Shown piece by piece: positions 35,734 through 42,724 of a stretch of DNA of 64,000 nucleotides (its first letter is position 1; each line of letters opens with the position of its first letter). Below the pieces are notes generated by a model. That model had not been told where the DNA came from and made no database searches. It was given only the letters and a program-made list of their open reading frames with translations. Origin of the DNA: Arsenicicoccus cauae (lineage in GTDB: Bacteria > Actinomycetota > Actinomycetes > Actinomycetales > Dermatophilaceae); NCBI RefSeq assembly GCF_009707125.1, contig NZ_WLVL01000006.1:1-64000 (forward strand), read 5' to 3'. A program made the translations under genes and the position numbers.

Positions 35734-36659
35734 CGTGCTCCTCCAGCGGGTGGTCGGTTGGCGGGGACAGGGTCGCCGTGGACGAGGCGGGCCGCGACGT
35801 CGACCGCTGCAGCGACGTCCCCGTCGGGTGGATAGAGCAGCGCCCGGCCCACGACGAGGCCGGCGGCGTTCGGGCAGGTCAGGGCGTCGGCCCAGGTGGT
35901 ATAGGTGTCCTCGGGATCGCCGGCGGGGTCGCCGCCGAGGAGCAGCGCGGGCATGGTCGAGGCGTCCAGGACGCGGGCCATGTCGTCGACGACCGGCAGC
36001 TTGAGCCAGGTGCGGGCACTCGTGGCCCCGAGGCCTGCGGCGACGTGGATCGAGCGGATCACCGCGTCGGGGTCGAGGTGGTTGACCACCCTCCCGTCGG
36101 CGCCCCGGGAGCTCCAGAAGGGCTCGACCATCGCCATCAGGCCCGCGTCGGCGAGCTCGGTCACGGCCCGGGCGCTGGCCTCCAGGGTGGCCACGGTGCC
36201 CTCGTCGGACAGGGCGATGCGGGTGAGCATCTTGCCGCCGTCGAGCCCGCGTCGCGCGAGGTCGGCGGCGCCGTAGGCCGTGAACCGGTCGTCAAGCTCG
36301 AACGAGGATCCTTGCAGGCCACCGCGATTCATCGACCCGATGACGACCTTGTCATCGAGCAGGCCGAGCAGCAGCAGGTCCTCGAGGATGTCGGGGGTGC
36401 CGAGCACGCCGTCGACGCCGGGGCGTGACAGGGCCGTGGCGAGACGCTCCAGCGTGTCGATGCGGCTGGCCATCGCCATACGGTCGTCGCGGACCCCGAG
36501 GGCGCCACGGGCCGGGTGGTCGCAGGCGACCAGGAGCAGGCGGCCGTCGTCCCCGACGAGGGGGCGGCGCCGGCGGGCCGCCCACAGGAGGTCGATCCGC
36601 TCGGGCTCGCGCAGGCGGGTCCTGGTGAGGGCCCGGACGTCGACGCCGGCGCGGTCCAT
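35730..36659 (-). CDS. Class I (DeoC/LacD-like) aldolase, probable IolJ function
   Basis: A protein of 309 residues. It starts at the ATG overlapping the iolC stop (TGATG) and ends inside the iolB start. The sequence is a Cgl0159/DeoC-type TIM-barrel aldolase: LLLVACDHPARGALGVRD near the start and RTWLKLPVVDD with the probable Schiff-base Lys, then LLLGGDPAGDPEDTY near the phosphate-binding loop. Its place between iolC and iolB suggests it cleaves 2-deoxy-5-keto-gluconate 6-phosphate to dihydroxyacetone phosphate and malonic semialdehyde, which in Bacillus is done by the unrelated class II enzyme IolJ. That role is inferred from operon position. Confidence 0.82.
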   Translation of the reverse strand: MDRAGVDVRALTRTRLREPERIDLLWAARRRRPLVGDDGRLLLVACDHPARGALGVRDDRMAMASRIDTLERLATALSRPGVDGVLGTPDILEDLLLLGLLDDKVVIGSMNRGGLQGSSFELDDRFTAYGAADLARRGLDGGKMLTRIALSDEGTVATLEASARAVTELADAGLMAMVEPFWSSRGADGRVVNHLDPDAVIRSIHVAAGLGATSARTWLKLPVVDDMARVLDASTMPALLLGGDPAGDPEDTYTTWADALTCPNAAGLVVGRALLYPPDGDVAAAVDVAARLVHGDPVPANRPPAGGAR

Positions 36660-37669
36660 CACCGGTCTCCGTCGCGCTCGGCGAGCAGCTGCTCGACCTC
36701 GTCGGGCGTGGGCATGGCCGTGGAGCACTCGAGCCGACCGACGACCAGGGCGCCGGCCGCGTTGGCGAAGCGCAGAATCCGCTCGAGCCCCCAGCCCTGG
36801 AGCAGGCCGTGGCAGAAAGCGCCGCCGAAGGCGTCCCCGGCCCCGAGCCCGTTGACGACGTCCATCAGGATCGGCGGGACCTCGACGCGCTCGTCCCGGG
36901 TCTTGGCGAGCACGCCCTGGGGCCCCCGCTTGACGACGGCCAGCTCGATGCCGCGCTCGAGCAGCGCGTCCGCGGCGCGTTCCGGGTCCTCCTCGCCGAC
37001 GGCGACGCGACACTCCTCGCGGTTGCCGACGGCCACGGTGCAACGGTCGAGGACGGCCTCGACCTCGCGGGTCGCGGTGACCTCGTCGGGCCAGAACATC
37101 GGGCGGTAGTCCAGGTCGAGCACGGTGTGGGCGCGGCGGTCGCGGGCGGCCCAGGCGGCGTGGTGCGCGGCGCGGCTCTCCTCGTGCGAGAGACCGGTCA
37201 CCGTGGCCCAGTAGATGCGCGCTCCCGCGATGGCGTCGAGCGGCATCTCGTCGGCCCGCATCACGAGGTCCGGCGCCTGGGGGTAGCGGTAGAAGTAGAG
37301 CGGGAAGTCGTCGGGCGGGAACATCTCGCAGAAGGTCACCGGCGTCGGCAGGCCCTCGACAGGGGTGACGAAGCGGTCGTCGACGCCGAGTCGCCGCAGC
37401 TCGCGGTGCACGAACCGGCCGAACGGGTCGTCGCCGGTGCGGGTGATGACGGCGGAGCGGTGGCCGTGCCGGGCGGCAGCGACGGCGACGTTGGTGGCGC
37501 TGCCGCCGAGGAACTTGCCGAAGGTCTCGACGTCCTCGAGCCCCACGCCGATCTGGTGGGGATAGATGTCGATGCCGACCCGTCCGATGGTCAGCACGTC
37601 GAACGGCTCGGGCCCGTCGGCCCGCTGGGGCCGCTCGGCGCTCGTCGCGTCGGAGGGTGCGTCAGCCAT
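36659..37669 (-). CDS. iolC: 5-dehydro-2-deoxygluconokinase
   Basis: A protein of 336 residues of the PfkB/ribokinase family. It phosphorylates 2-deoxy-5-keto-gluconate with ATP. GKFLGGSATNVAVAAARHG is the N-terminal substrate motif, VLDLDYRPMFWP matches the IolC-type nucleotide-side strand, and NGLGAGDAFGGAF is the anion-hole and catalytic Asp motif. The ATG at 37669 follows AAGGGA by five bases; a GTG one codon upstream is an alternative. It is the first gene of the iolC - aldolase - iolB operon. The palindrome GTTTGT..ACAAAC 76 bases upstream lies between it and the divergent GntR gene. Confidence 0.93.
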   Translation of the reverse strand: MADAPSDATSAERPQRADGPEPFDVLTIGRVGIDIYPHQIGVGLEDVETFGKFLGGSATNVAVAAARHGHRSAVITRTGDDPFGRFVHRELRRLGVDDRFVTPVEGLPTPVTFCEMFPPDDFPLYFYRYPQAPDLVMRADEMPLDAIAGARIYWATVTGLSHEESRAAHHAAWAARDRRAHTVLDLDYRPMFWPDEVTATREVEAVLDRCTVAVGNREECRVAVGEEDPERAADALLERGIELAVVKRGPQGVLAKTRDERVEVPPILMDVVNGLGAGDAFGGAFCHGLLQGWGLERILRFANAAGALVVGRLECSTAMPTPDEVEQLLAERDGDR

Positions 37670-37744
37670 CACAATCCCTTGTGCGTCGGTGTCACGTCGG
37701 TGGGAACACGCCCAGCCTGCCTCAGCGCTCGCAACCCTGTCAAG

Positions 37745-37760
37745 GTTTGTTAGGACAAAC
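37745..37760. promoter_or_regulatory. Operator candidate between iolC and the GntR gene
   Basis: Six-base arms GTTTGT and ACAAAC flank TAGG. It extends to GGACAAACG, the inverse of the site before the inositol ABC operon (25702-25710). A consensus TTGACA is at 37785-37790 and TACCAT at 37800-37805. Confidence 0.65.
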
Positions 37761-37813
37761 GGACTTTAGTGAGTTGGTGACACTTTGACATATTGCTATT
37801 ACCATCACGGACT

Positions 37814-38554
37814 GTGACCATTCAGCTCCCCGTGATGATCGACCGCACGAGCCCGGTGCCGTTGTACCACCAGCTCGCGCAACAGCTCACGGCGGCGATC
37901 GAGGGTGGCGCGCTCAAGCCCGGCGACGCGTTCGAGAACGAGCTGTCCCTCGCCGAGCGCCTCGACCTGTCCCGCCCCACGGTGCGCCGCGCCATCGGCG
38001 AGATGGTCGCCCGCGGCCTGCTGGTGCGCCGCCGCGGCATCGGCACGACGGTGGCCAACGAGGTCATCCACCGCCGCGACGAGCTCACCTCGCTCTACGA
38101 GGACCTCCAGCGCTCCGGTCGGGCCCCGGTCACCACGGTGCTCTCGTATGACGCAGAGGCCTACAGCGAGCGCGCGGCCGAGGCACTCGGCCTGCCCCCC
38201 GACACGCCCATGCTCTCCATCGAGCGGCTGCGCTATGCCGGCGACATCCCCCTGGCGCTGCTCCACAACTGGCTGCCGCCGCGCTTCGCCGACATCACCG
38301 AGGCCGAGCTGACCGAGCACAGCCTCTACGAGCTGCTGCGCGACCGCGGCGCCAAGATGGTCGTCGCCCAGCAGACCATCGGCGCCCGCTCCCCCGGTGG
38401 CCGCGAGCGCAAGCTGCTCGAGCTCGCCAAGTCCGACCCCCTGCTCACCATGACCCGCAAGGCGTATGCCGGCGACGGCGTGGCCGTGGAGTTCGGCGAC
38501 CACTGCTACCGCGCCGACCAGTACGCCTTCGACATCACCGTGCACGAACGCTGA
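37814..38554 (+). CDS. GntR/HutC family transcriptional regulator, probable inositol regulator
   Basis: A protein of 246 residues from the GTG at 37814. The frame opens at a TTG at 37793, but TACCAT eight bases before the GTG suggests a leaderless or near-leaderless start; an ATG at 37835 is also possible. The winged helix-turn-helix (about 10-75) includes PLYHQLAQQL and LSRPTVRRAIGEMVARGLLV. The UTRA ligand domain follows (about 90-240), ending DHCYRADQYAFDI. It is divergent from iolC across a palindromic operator, the usual arrangement of an autoregulated pathway repressor. It is the first candidate for the protein that binds the TTTGTCC-type sites in this window. Confidence 0.88.
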   Translation: MTIQLPVMIDRTSPVPLYHQLAQQLTAAIEGGALKPGDAFENELSLAERLDLSRPTVRRAIGEMVARGLLVRRRGIGTTVANEVIHRRDELTSLYEDLQRSGRAPVTTVLSYDAEAYSERAAEALGLPPDTPMLSIERLRYAGDIPLALLHNWLPPRFADITEAELTEHSLYELLRDRGAKMVVAQQTIGARSPGGRERKLLELAKSDPLLTMTRKAYAGDGVAVEFGDHCYRADQYAFDITVHER

Positions 38555-38570
38555 CCCGCGGGGCCGCACC

Positions 38571-38771
38571 TCAGGATCGCGCTCGCGTCGACCTGTGTGC
38601 CACCGTCACGGTGACGGCGAGGTCGTCACACTCACGCCTCGTCCGGACCGCGTCGACCACCGCGGCCTCGACCTGATCGAGGCGCTCGGCCTGGGTGAAC
38701 GCACCCGGCACCTCAGGCACCTCGACCGCCCACCAGGCGCCGGACCTGGATACTTCGGCGGTCACCTCCAT
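38571..38771 (-). CDS. HicB-like small protein without HicA partner
   Basis: A protein of 66 residues. The strand-helix pattern EVTAEVSRSGAWWAVEVPEV, then PGAFTQAERLDQVEAAVVDA, is that of the partial RNase-H fold of HicB-like antitoxins. GGGAG lies eight bases before the ATG. No HicA toxin frame is seen on either side: the GntR gene faces it and decayed sequence lies upstream. It may be an orphan antitoxin or a stand-alone member of the fold with another role. Confidence 0.6.
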   Translation of the reverse strand: MEVTAEVSRSGAWWAVEVPEVPGAFTQAERLDQVEAAVVDAVRTRRECDDLAVTVTVAHRSTRARS

Positions 38772-38834
38772 GACCTGGCTCCCGTCTGATCGAAGACCGG
38801 ATGAGCGGGTGGCTCGCCCCCCTCACGTCCGATG

Positions 38835-39117
38835 TCAGAGACTCACGACTACTGCTGCAACGATGGAACAGGTGATCGTGCCGCACATGACTGTTTTGGA
38901 CCGCCGTGCAGTCGCGGGGTCATCCTCGGCATCCCCCGCCAACAGCTCGCCCATGATCAAGGCTGGTCTCCCACCACTGAGGACAATCAGGCAGACGGAG
39001 AGGTCGGTGGCCTCACCCGGAGCATCGACGCATTGTCGGAGGGATCGGCGGAGTTGCGGATCGCAGCAGCGACGAAGAGCAGAACGAGACCGGCCACGCC
39101 TATGATCCGCGAACCAC
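38835..39117 (-). pseudogene. Possible frameshifted small membrane protein gene
   Basis: On the minus strand one frame gives IIGVAGLVLLFVAAAIRN, a clear membrane helix, and a neighbouring frame continues as DLSVCLIVLSGGRPALI and ends TCSIVAAVVVSL before a stop at 38835. Joining them needs one shift near GCGTCGATGCTCC. Composition and hydrophobicity suggest a decayed two- or three-helix protein. No family is recognised. The rest of 38772-39221 shows nothing else. Confidence 0.25.
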
Positions 39118-39221
39118 CATCTTGTAGCGTCCTGCGGTCCAAAGATCATGCGAAGTGAATAGCAAAGCTCCCCAAGACGAACCCTGGCGGGGTGTCGCGC
39201 CTGACGACAATCTTCAGTCAT

Positions 39222-39262
39222 GGGCCCCGTTGCTGAGGGTCGATGACGTCGTCTGCCACGAC
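39222..39262 (+). repeat. Left copy of a 41-base direct repeat flanking the IS1634-type element
   Basis: The 41 bases beginning GGGCCCCGTTGCTGAGGGTC are repeated exactly and in the same sense at 41027-41067. Confidence 0.85.
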
Positions 39263-39270
39263 CCGAGTTT

Positions 39271-40975
39271 GGTCATTTCGTTAGTGCGTGAGCCCGCCCC
39301 GGTGGATGGCCTTGAGGATGGCCTGCTTGTCGGCGGGGATCTGGGGCGGGAAGATCTGGCTGGTGGCGTTGATCGCGATGGTGGCTGAGCGCAGCGGGCG
39401 GAGCTGGCGGACGACGTTGCGGATGGTCAAGCCGGTGCGGTTCTGGACCTCGCGTGACACCGCCAGGGCGGTGAAGACGATGGTCAGGTGCGCCTCGATC
39501 GCGTCACGTTTCCGGGCGAACAGCGGCCGGGCCTTGAGGTATGTCTTGGACATCCGGAACGAGGCCTCGACGTGCCACAGGTCGTGGTAGGAGGAGACCA
39601 CCTCGCCGGCAGGCATGACCGTGGCAGGGATGTTGGTGACGTAGCCCTTCAGCCCGACCAGCCGCCGGGCTCTGGCCAGGGACGCCTCGTCGAGCACGGT
39701 GGCCCCGCCGTTCTTCTTCACGAATCGTGGCGTGCGGGCGGCCTTCTCCCCGGCGATGACGGCCTTGGCCCGGTTCTCCTGCAGGGTGAGGGTCTTGTGG
39801 TCGCGCGCGGCACGCTTGGCCGCGTAGGCCCACACCGCCCGCCAGGAGGCCACGTGCTCGTCGGGGTCCCACGAGGGCTCGGCGCGGACCTTGACATCGT
39901 TGTCGCTTTTGCGGCCGGTTCGCGGCGTGGTGGTGTCGATGACCTGCCCGTCGGTGAACGCGTCCCCGTGCCAGCGGAAGTGGGAGGCGAGGTCGATCGG
40001 GGCCTTGGTCACCCCGGAGCCGACGATGAACCGTAGGTTGGCCTCGTCGAGCTGGCGCAGGTTGGTCGCCGAGAGCATCCCGGCGTCGGCGACCACGACC
40101 ATGTCAGCCAGGTCGTGCCGGGCCTGGAACGCCTCGATGATCGGCACGATCGTGGAGGTCTCGGCCTTGTTGCCCTCGAAGCAGATCTCCAGCGGGAAGC
40201 CGTTGCGGTCGACCAGCAGCCCGACGACGATCTGCGGGTCGACCCGGCGTTCCTTGGAGAAGCCGACCTTGCGCAGGTCGTCCTCCTTCTCGGCCTCGAA
40301 GTACAAGGTGGTGACGTCGGAAATGACCAGCGAGACGTCACCGCTGGTCATGTACGACTGCTCGAAGCAGGCCGTGGCGACCTGGTCGCGGTATCCGCGT
40401 TCCCTGGCGCGGGTCAGGGTGCGCCCCATCGTCTTGTAGCTGGCAGCCTCCTGACCCAGATCGGCCAGCACCCGGGCGGCGTCCAGCAGCGAGGTCAGCT
40501 CCACGACCCGGGCCAGCACCAGGTCGGCAAACACCTCGTCCTCGAGCACGCCGAACCCCAGCTGGGCGTACACCGCGGCGAGGGCCTCGAACAGCACCCG
40601 GCTGTCCGTACCCACCACCCGCCCCGGACCGGTGCGTACCGCCAGCCCAGACGCAGGCGACGGGTTGAGCAGCGCCGGCTCAGGAGCCGGCGCCACCAGC
40701 GCCGCCGAGGGCGGGCTCGGTTCCACCCCCAGCTCCAGGACGCCCTGGTCGCGGTCATCCAGCAGCTCACCGGCCCGGGCCAGCAGCACCCCGAGCTCGG
40801 CCTCGGTGTGCGCCGAACCGACGTGCTTGAGGATCCGCTGACGCCCAGCGGCGTACTCGGCGATCTGCACGGCCGTCGCCCCCGACTTCGTCCGCACCCG
40901 CCTGATGAACGCCACACCAGGAGGCTAGACGCACCCAGTTAGTGCGTGAAACTGCCCAACCCCCAGGAAATCACC
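39271..40975 (-). mobile_element. IS1634-type insertion sequence
   Basis: It contains one full transposase gene. Imperfect ends GGTCATTTCG (39271) and, inverted, GGTGATTTCC (40966-40975) are proposed as terminal repeats because they bracket the gene closely. No short target duplication is evident. The boundaries are tentative; the transposase itself is certain. Confidence 0.5.
39281..40915 (-). CDS. IS1634 family transposase (DDE type)
   Basis: A protein of 544 residues from the GTG at 40915. The N-terminus FIRRVRTKSGATAVQIAEY is the IS1634 signature. The catalytic set is seen as VISDVTTLYFEA (first Asp), MVVVADAGMLSATNL (second Asp) and LWHVEASFRMSKT (Glu, with the YREK-like context of the IS4 group). 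There is no internal stop or shift, so the element may be active. It sits in a 4-kb zone of decayed insertion sequences between the inositol region and the RHS gene. The C-terminus ends with a TAA at 39281 close to the proposed left end. Confidence 0.92.
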   Translation of the reverse strand: MAFIRRVRTKSGATAVQIAEYAAGRQRILKHVGSAHTEAELGVLLARAGELLDDRDQGVLELGVEPSPPSAALVAPAPEPALLNPSPASGLAVRTGPGRVVGTDSRVLFEALAAVYAQLGFGVLEDEVFADLVLARVVELTSLLDAARVLADLGQEAASYKTMGRTLTRARERGYRDQVATACFEQSYMTSGDVSLVISDVTTLYFEAEKEDDLRKVGFSKERRVDPQIVVGLLVDRNGFPLEICFEGNKAETSTIVPIIEAFQARHDLADMVVVADAGMLSATNLRQLDEANLRFIVGSGVTKAPIDLASHFRWHGDAFTDGQVIDTTTPRTGRKSDNDVKVRAEPSWDPDEHVASWRAVWAYAAKRAARDHKTLTLQENRAKAVIAGEKAARTPRFVKKNGGATVLDEASLARARRLVGLKGYVTNIPATVMPAGEVVSSYHDLWHVEASFRMSKTYLKARPLFARKRDAIEAHLTIVFTALAVSREVQNRTGLTIRNVVRQLRPLRSATIAINATSQIFPPQIPADKQAILKAIHRGGLTH

Positions 40976-41026
40976 ACAGGTTAGCGGTCCGTCACCTCCA
41001 GATCCCGCACTACCTGTCCAAAGTCA

Positions 41027-41067
41027 GGGCCCCGTTGCTGAGGGTCGATGACGTCGTCTGCCACGAC
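41027..41067 (+). repeat. Right copy of the 41-base direct repeat
   Basis: An exact match to 39222-39262. It lies 51 bases beyond the proposed right end of the IS1634-type element. Confidence 0.85.
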
Positions 41068-41737
41068 AGCGCCGCCGTTCACGAACGACAACGCCACCGC
41101 CCTCGCCGCCCTCGACACGCGGGGGGGGTACCCGACGACCTGCCCAGACTGCCCTATGCCGCTAGAGGCGACCCCCACCGTGGGGGAAATGCGAGGTGGA
41201 CCCTATCTGCCCTGCAACGGCGGTGCCGCTGGGGCGGTATCGATGGGGTGTACCCCATCCCCCAGCACCGTGCGTCGGCGTGCGCGAGCTGGTGAGCCAA
41301 AAGCCCCTCCTCGCGACCGGTGGATTACGGAGGGCGGCGAGTTACCCGAACGGACCCCACGCGGCCCTACGGCGCGGCCTGACAGCCCGCGCGACGAACC
41401 TCGGGACACGCACCTACGCCCACCGGATGCGCGACCAGACGCAAGGCCGTGAGCGTAACCGAGAGCCCGGGCGGTAGGTGCAGCAGCCCCCCCACCGGAA
41501 TGAGTGGCCGCGTACACTCTCTAAATTCGATGACTATTTGAGGTGTACGCGACCACTTTCGAATCTAGGTCTACTGTCGATTGATTCTGTCGACACGGGT
41601 GGTGTCAACTTCAGTGGAGTCCCGTGAGCGTAGGTGGCCAATTCTCTATCGAATCAAAATTACTAGTACAGATAGAACAGCCACTAGTACAATCAGTTCG
41701 AACGCGGTGATCTCAAACATCAGGCATTGCCCCTATC
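41068..41737. other. Gene-free accessory stretch with AT-rich core
   Basis: Several overlapping frames exist on both strands but none has a recognisable motif or a convincing start. From about 41515 to 41710 base composition falls well below the neighbourhood, with runs such as CTCTAAATTCGATG, which suggests foreign DNA or insertion-sequence ends. Confidence 0.4.
41504..41556. repeat. Inverted repeat in AT-rich accessory DNA
   Basis: GTGGCCGCGTACAC (41504-41517) and GTGTACGCGACCAC (41543-41556) pair at 13 of 14 positions around 25 bases. It may be an insertion-sequence end or a terminator. Confidence 0.5.
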
Positions 41738-42052
41738 GTGGCGTTCGGGCCGGCGGTCCGCAAGGTGATCTACACGACGAACTCGATCGAGTCGTTGAAC
41801 TACCAGCTGCGCAAGATCATCAAGACCCGCGGCCACTTCCCCTCCGACACGGCCGTCATCAAGTTGTTGTAGCTGGCCATCCGCAACATCGAGGACCGCC
41901 GAGCCCGAGAACGCGCCAAGGAAGCCGGCAAACCCCGCGACCAACGCAAAGCCAGCGGGCGCCTCGTCGAAGGATCCACCGTCCACGACTGGAAAGCCGC
42001 CCCGGGCGAGCTCGCCCTCATCTACCCCGGCCGCTTCACCGCCCACCTCTAA
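41738..42052 (+). pseudogene. C-terminal fragment of an IS256 (mutator) family transposase
   Basis: The frame reads [20 protein letters not shown], then [15 protein letters not shown], and ends LIYPGRFTAHL with TAA at 42050-42052. This is the conserved C-terminal quarter of IS256-family transposases, including the Glu-side helix NSIESLN. The TGG expected after IKLL is TAG (41870-41872), a nonsense change. The first three-quarters of the gene is absent. The fragment is inert. Confidence 0.85.
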
Positions 42053-42091
42053 ACCCATTGAGAACCATTCCATTTACACAGACAAATTGAC

Positions 42092-42538
42092 AGGCTCCGC
42101 GACACGACCGGGGTCATCTTCCACGCCGACCTCGGCTGCCAGTACACCTCAGACCAGTTGGACCGTGCCGGGGTCAGCCCCGGGTTTGTTGACCTGTCAA
42201 CCAAACCCGGGCAGACCCTTCCGCACGCTGCTTGACATAGGGGACTCAACGCCCTGACGGAGTGCATCAACGGCCTGTACAAGACCGAGTGGATCCGCAC
42301 GACGATCTTCCACGCCGGGCCGTACAAGACCGTTGGCAACGTCGAGTATGCCACCGCCGGATGGGTCAGCTGTTACAACCACCGGCGCCTGCGCAGCGCG
42401 CTGGGCTACGTTCCCCCGACCGAGTACGAGATCGCCCACTACGCTGCCCTCAACCCCGAGCCGCAGCCCGCATGCGAGCGGCAAAGACCTCAGGCGGTTC
42501 ACCCACCTTGCCGTCAGCACGCTGAAGTGACCCGGTGA
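42092..42538 (+). pseudogene. Fragment of an IS3 family OrfB transposase with an internal hairpin insert
   Basis: One frame gives GVIFHADLGCQYTSDQLDRA, is broken by a segment ending in TGA (42233-42235), then resumes in phase as LTECINGLYKTEWIRTTIF and runs through YNHRRLRSALGYVPPTEYE to a TGA at 42536-42538. These are the rve-domain Asp and Glu regions of IS3 transposases. The expected SVGDAYDN-type segment between them is missing and is replaced by about 65 bases holding a strong hairpin. The N-terminal half is absent. Confidence 0.82.
42179..42211. repeat. Hairpin inserted in the IS3 remnant
   Basis: CCCGGGTTTGTTGAC pairs with GTCAACCAAACCCGGG, leaving one bulged base and a loop of about two bases. 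It interrupts the transposase homology precisely where the central motif should be. Confidence 0.65.
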
Positions 42539-42569
42539 GGCATGGGCACAATCGAGGAACTTTGGCGGG

Positions 42570-42722
42570 CTACTGCGTGAAGAAATATCCAACCAGCATC
42601 AAGCTCGTGTATAGCATCGAAGCCAACACCGGCCATACTGACCACTTGTCGTTGCTCCAGGAGATCACCGCCTTGAACATGACCATAATCCCAAGGGCGG
42701 CCAAGACTAGGAAAACCCCCAT
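42570..42722 (-). CDS. Tiny two-helix membrane protein directly after the RHS gene
   Basis: A protein of 50 residues whose ATG at 42722 lies 2 bases beyond the RHS stop, with AGGAGG about 13 bases upstream inside the RHS 3' end, so translation is probably coupled. It has two hydrophobic helices (MGVFLVLAALGIMVMFKAVI and VWPVLASMLYTSLMLVGYFF) joined by a short polar loop, SWSNDKWS. Genes in this position after RHS proteins usually encode immunity proteins (family knowledge), and a membrane immunity protein would suit a membrane-acting toxin tip. The family is not recognised. Confidence 0.6.
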   Translation of the reverse strand: MGVFLVLAALGIMVMFKAVISWSNDKWSVWPVLASMLYTSLMLVGYFFTQ

Positions 42723-42724
42723 GT

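Noticed and set aside
39222-41067. 41-base direct repeat as the target duplication of the insertion sequence
   Set aside because: IS1634-type elements make short duplications, and the copies do not abut the proposed ends.
41048-41452. Open frame with Cys-Pro-x-Cys pair in the accessory stretch
   Set aside because: It overlaps several equally long frames, begins inside the 41-base repeat, has no ribosome site and no recognisable domain.
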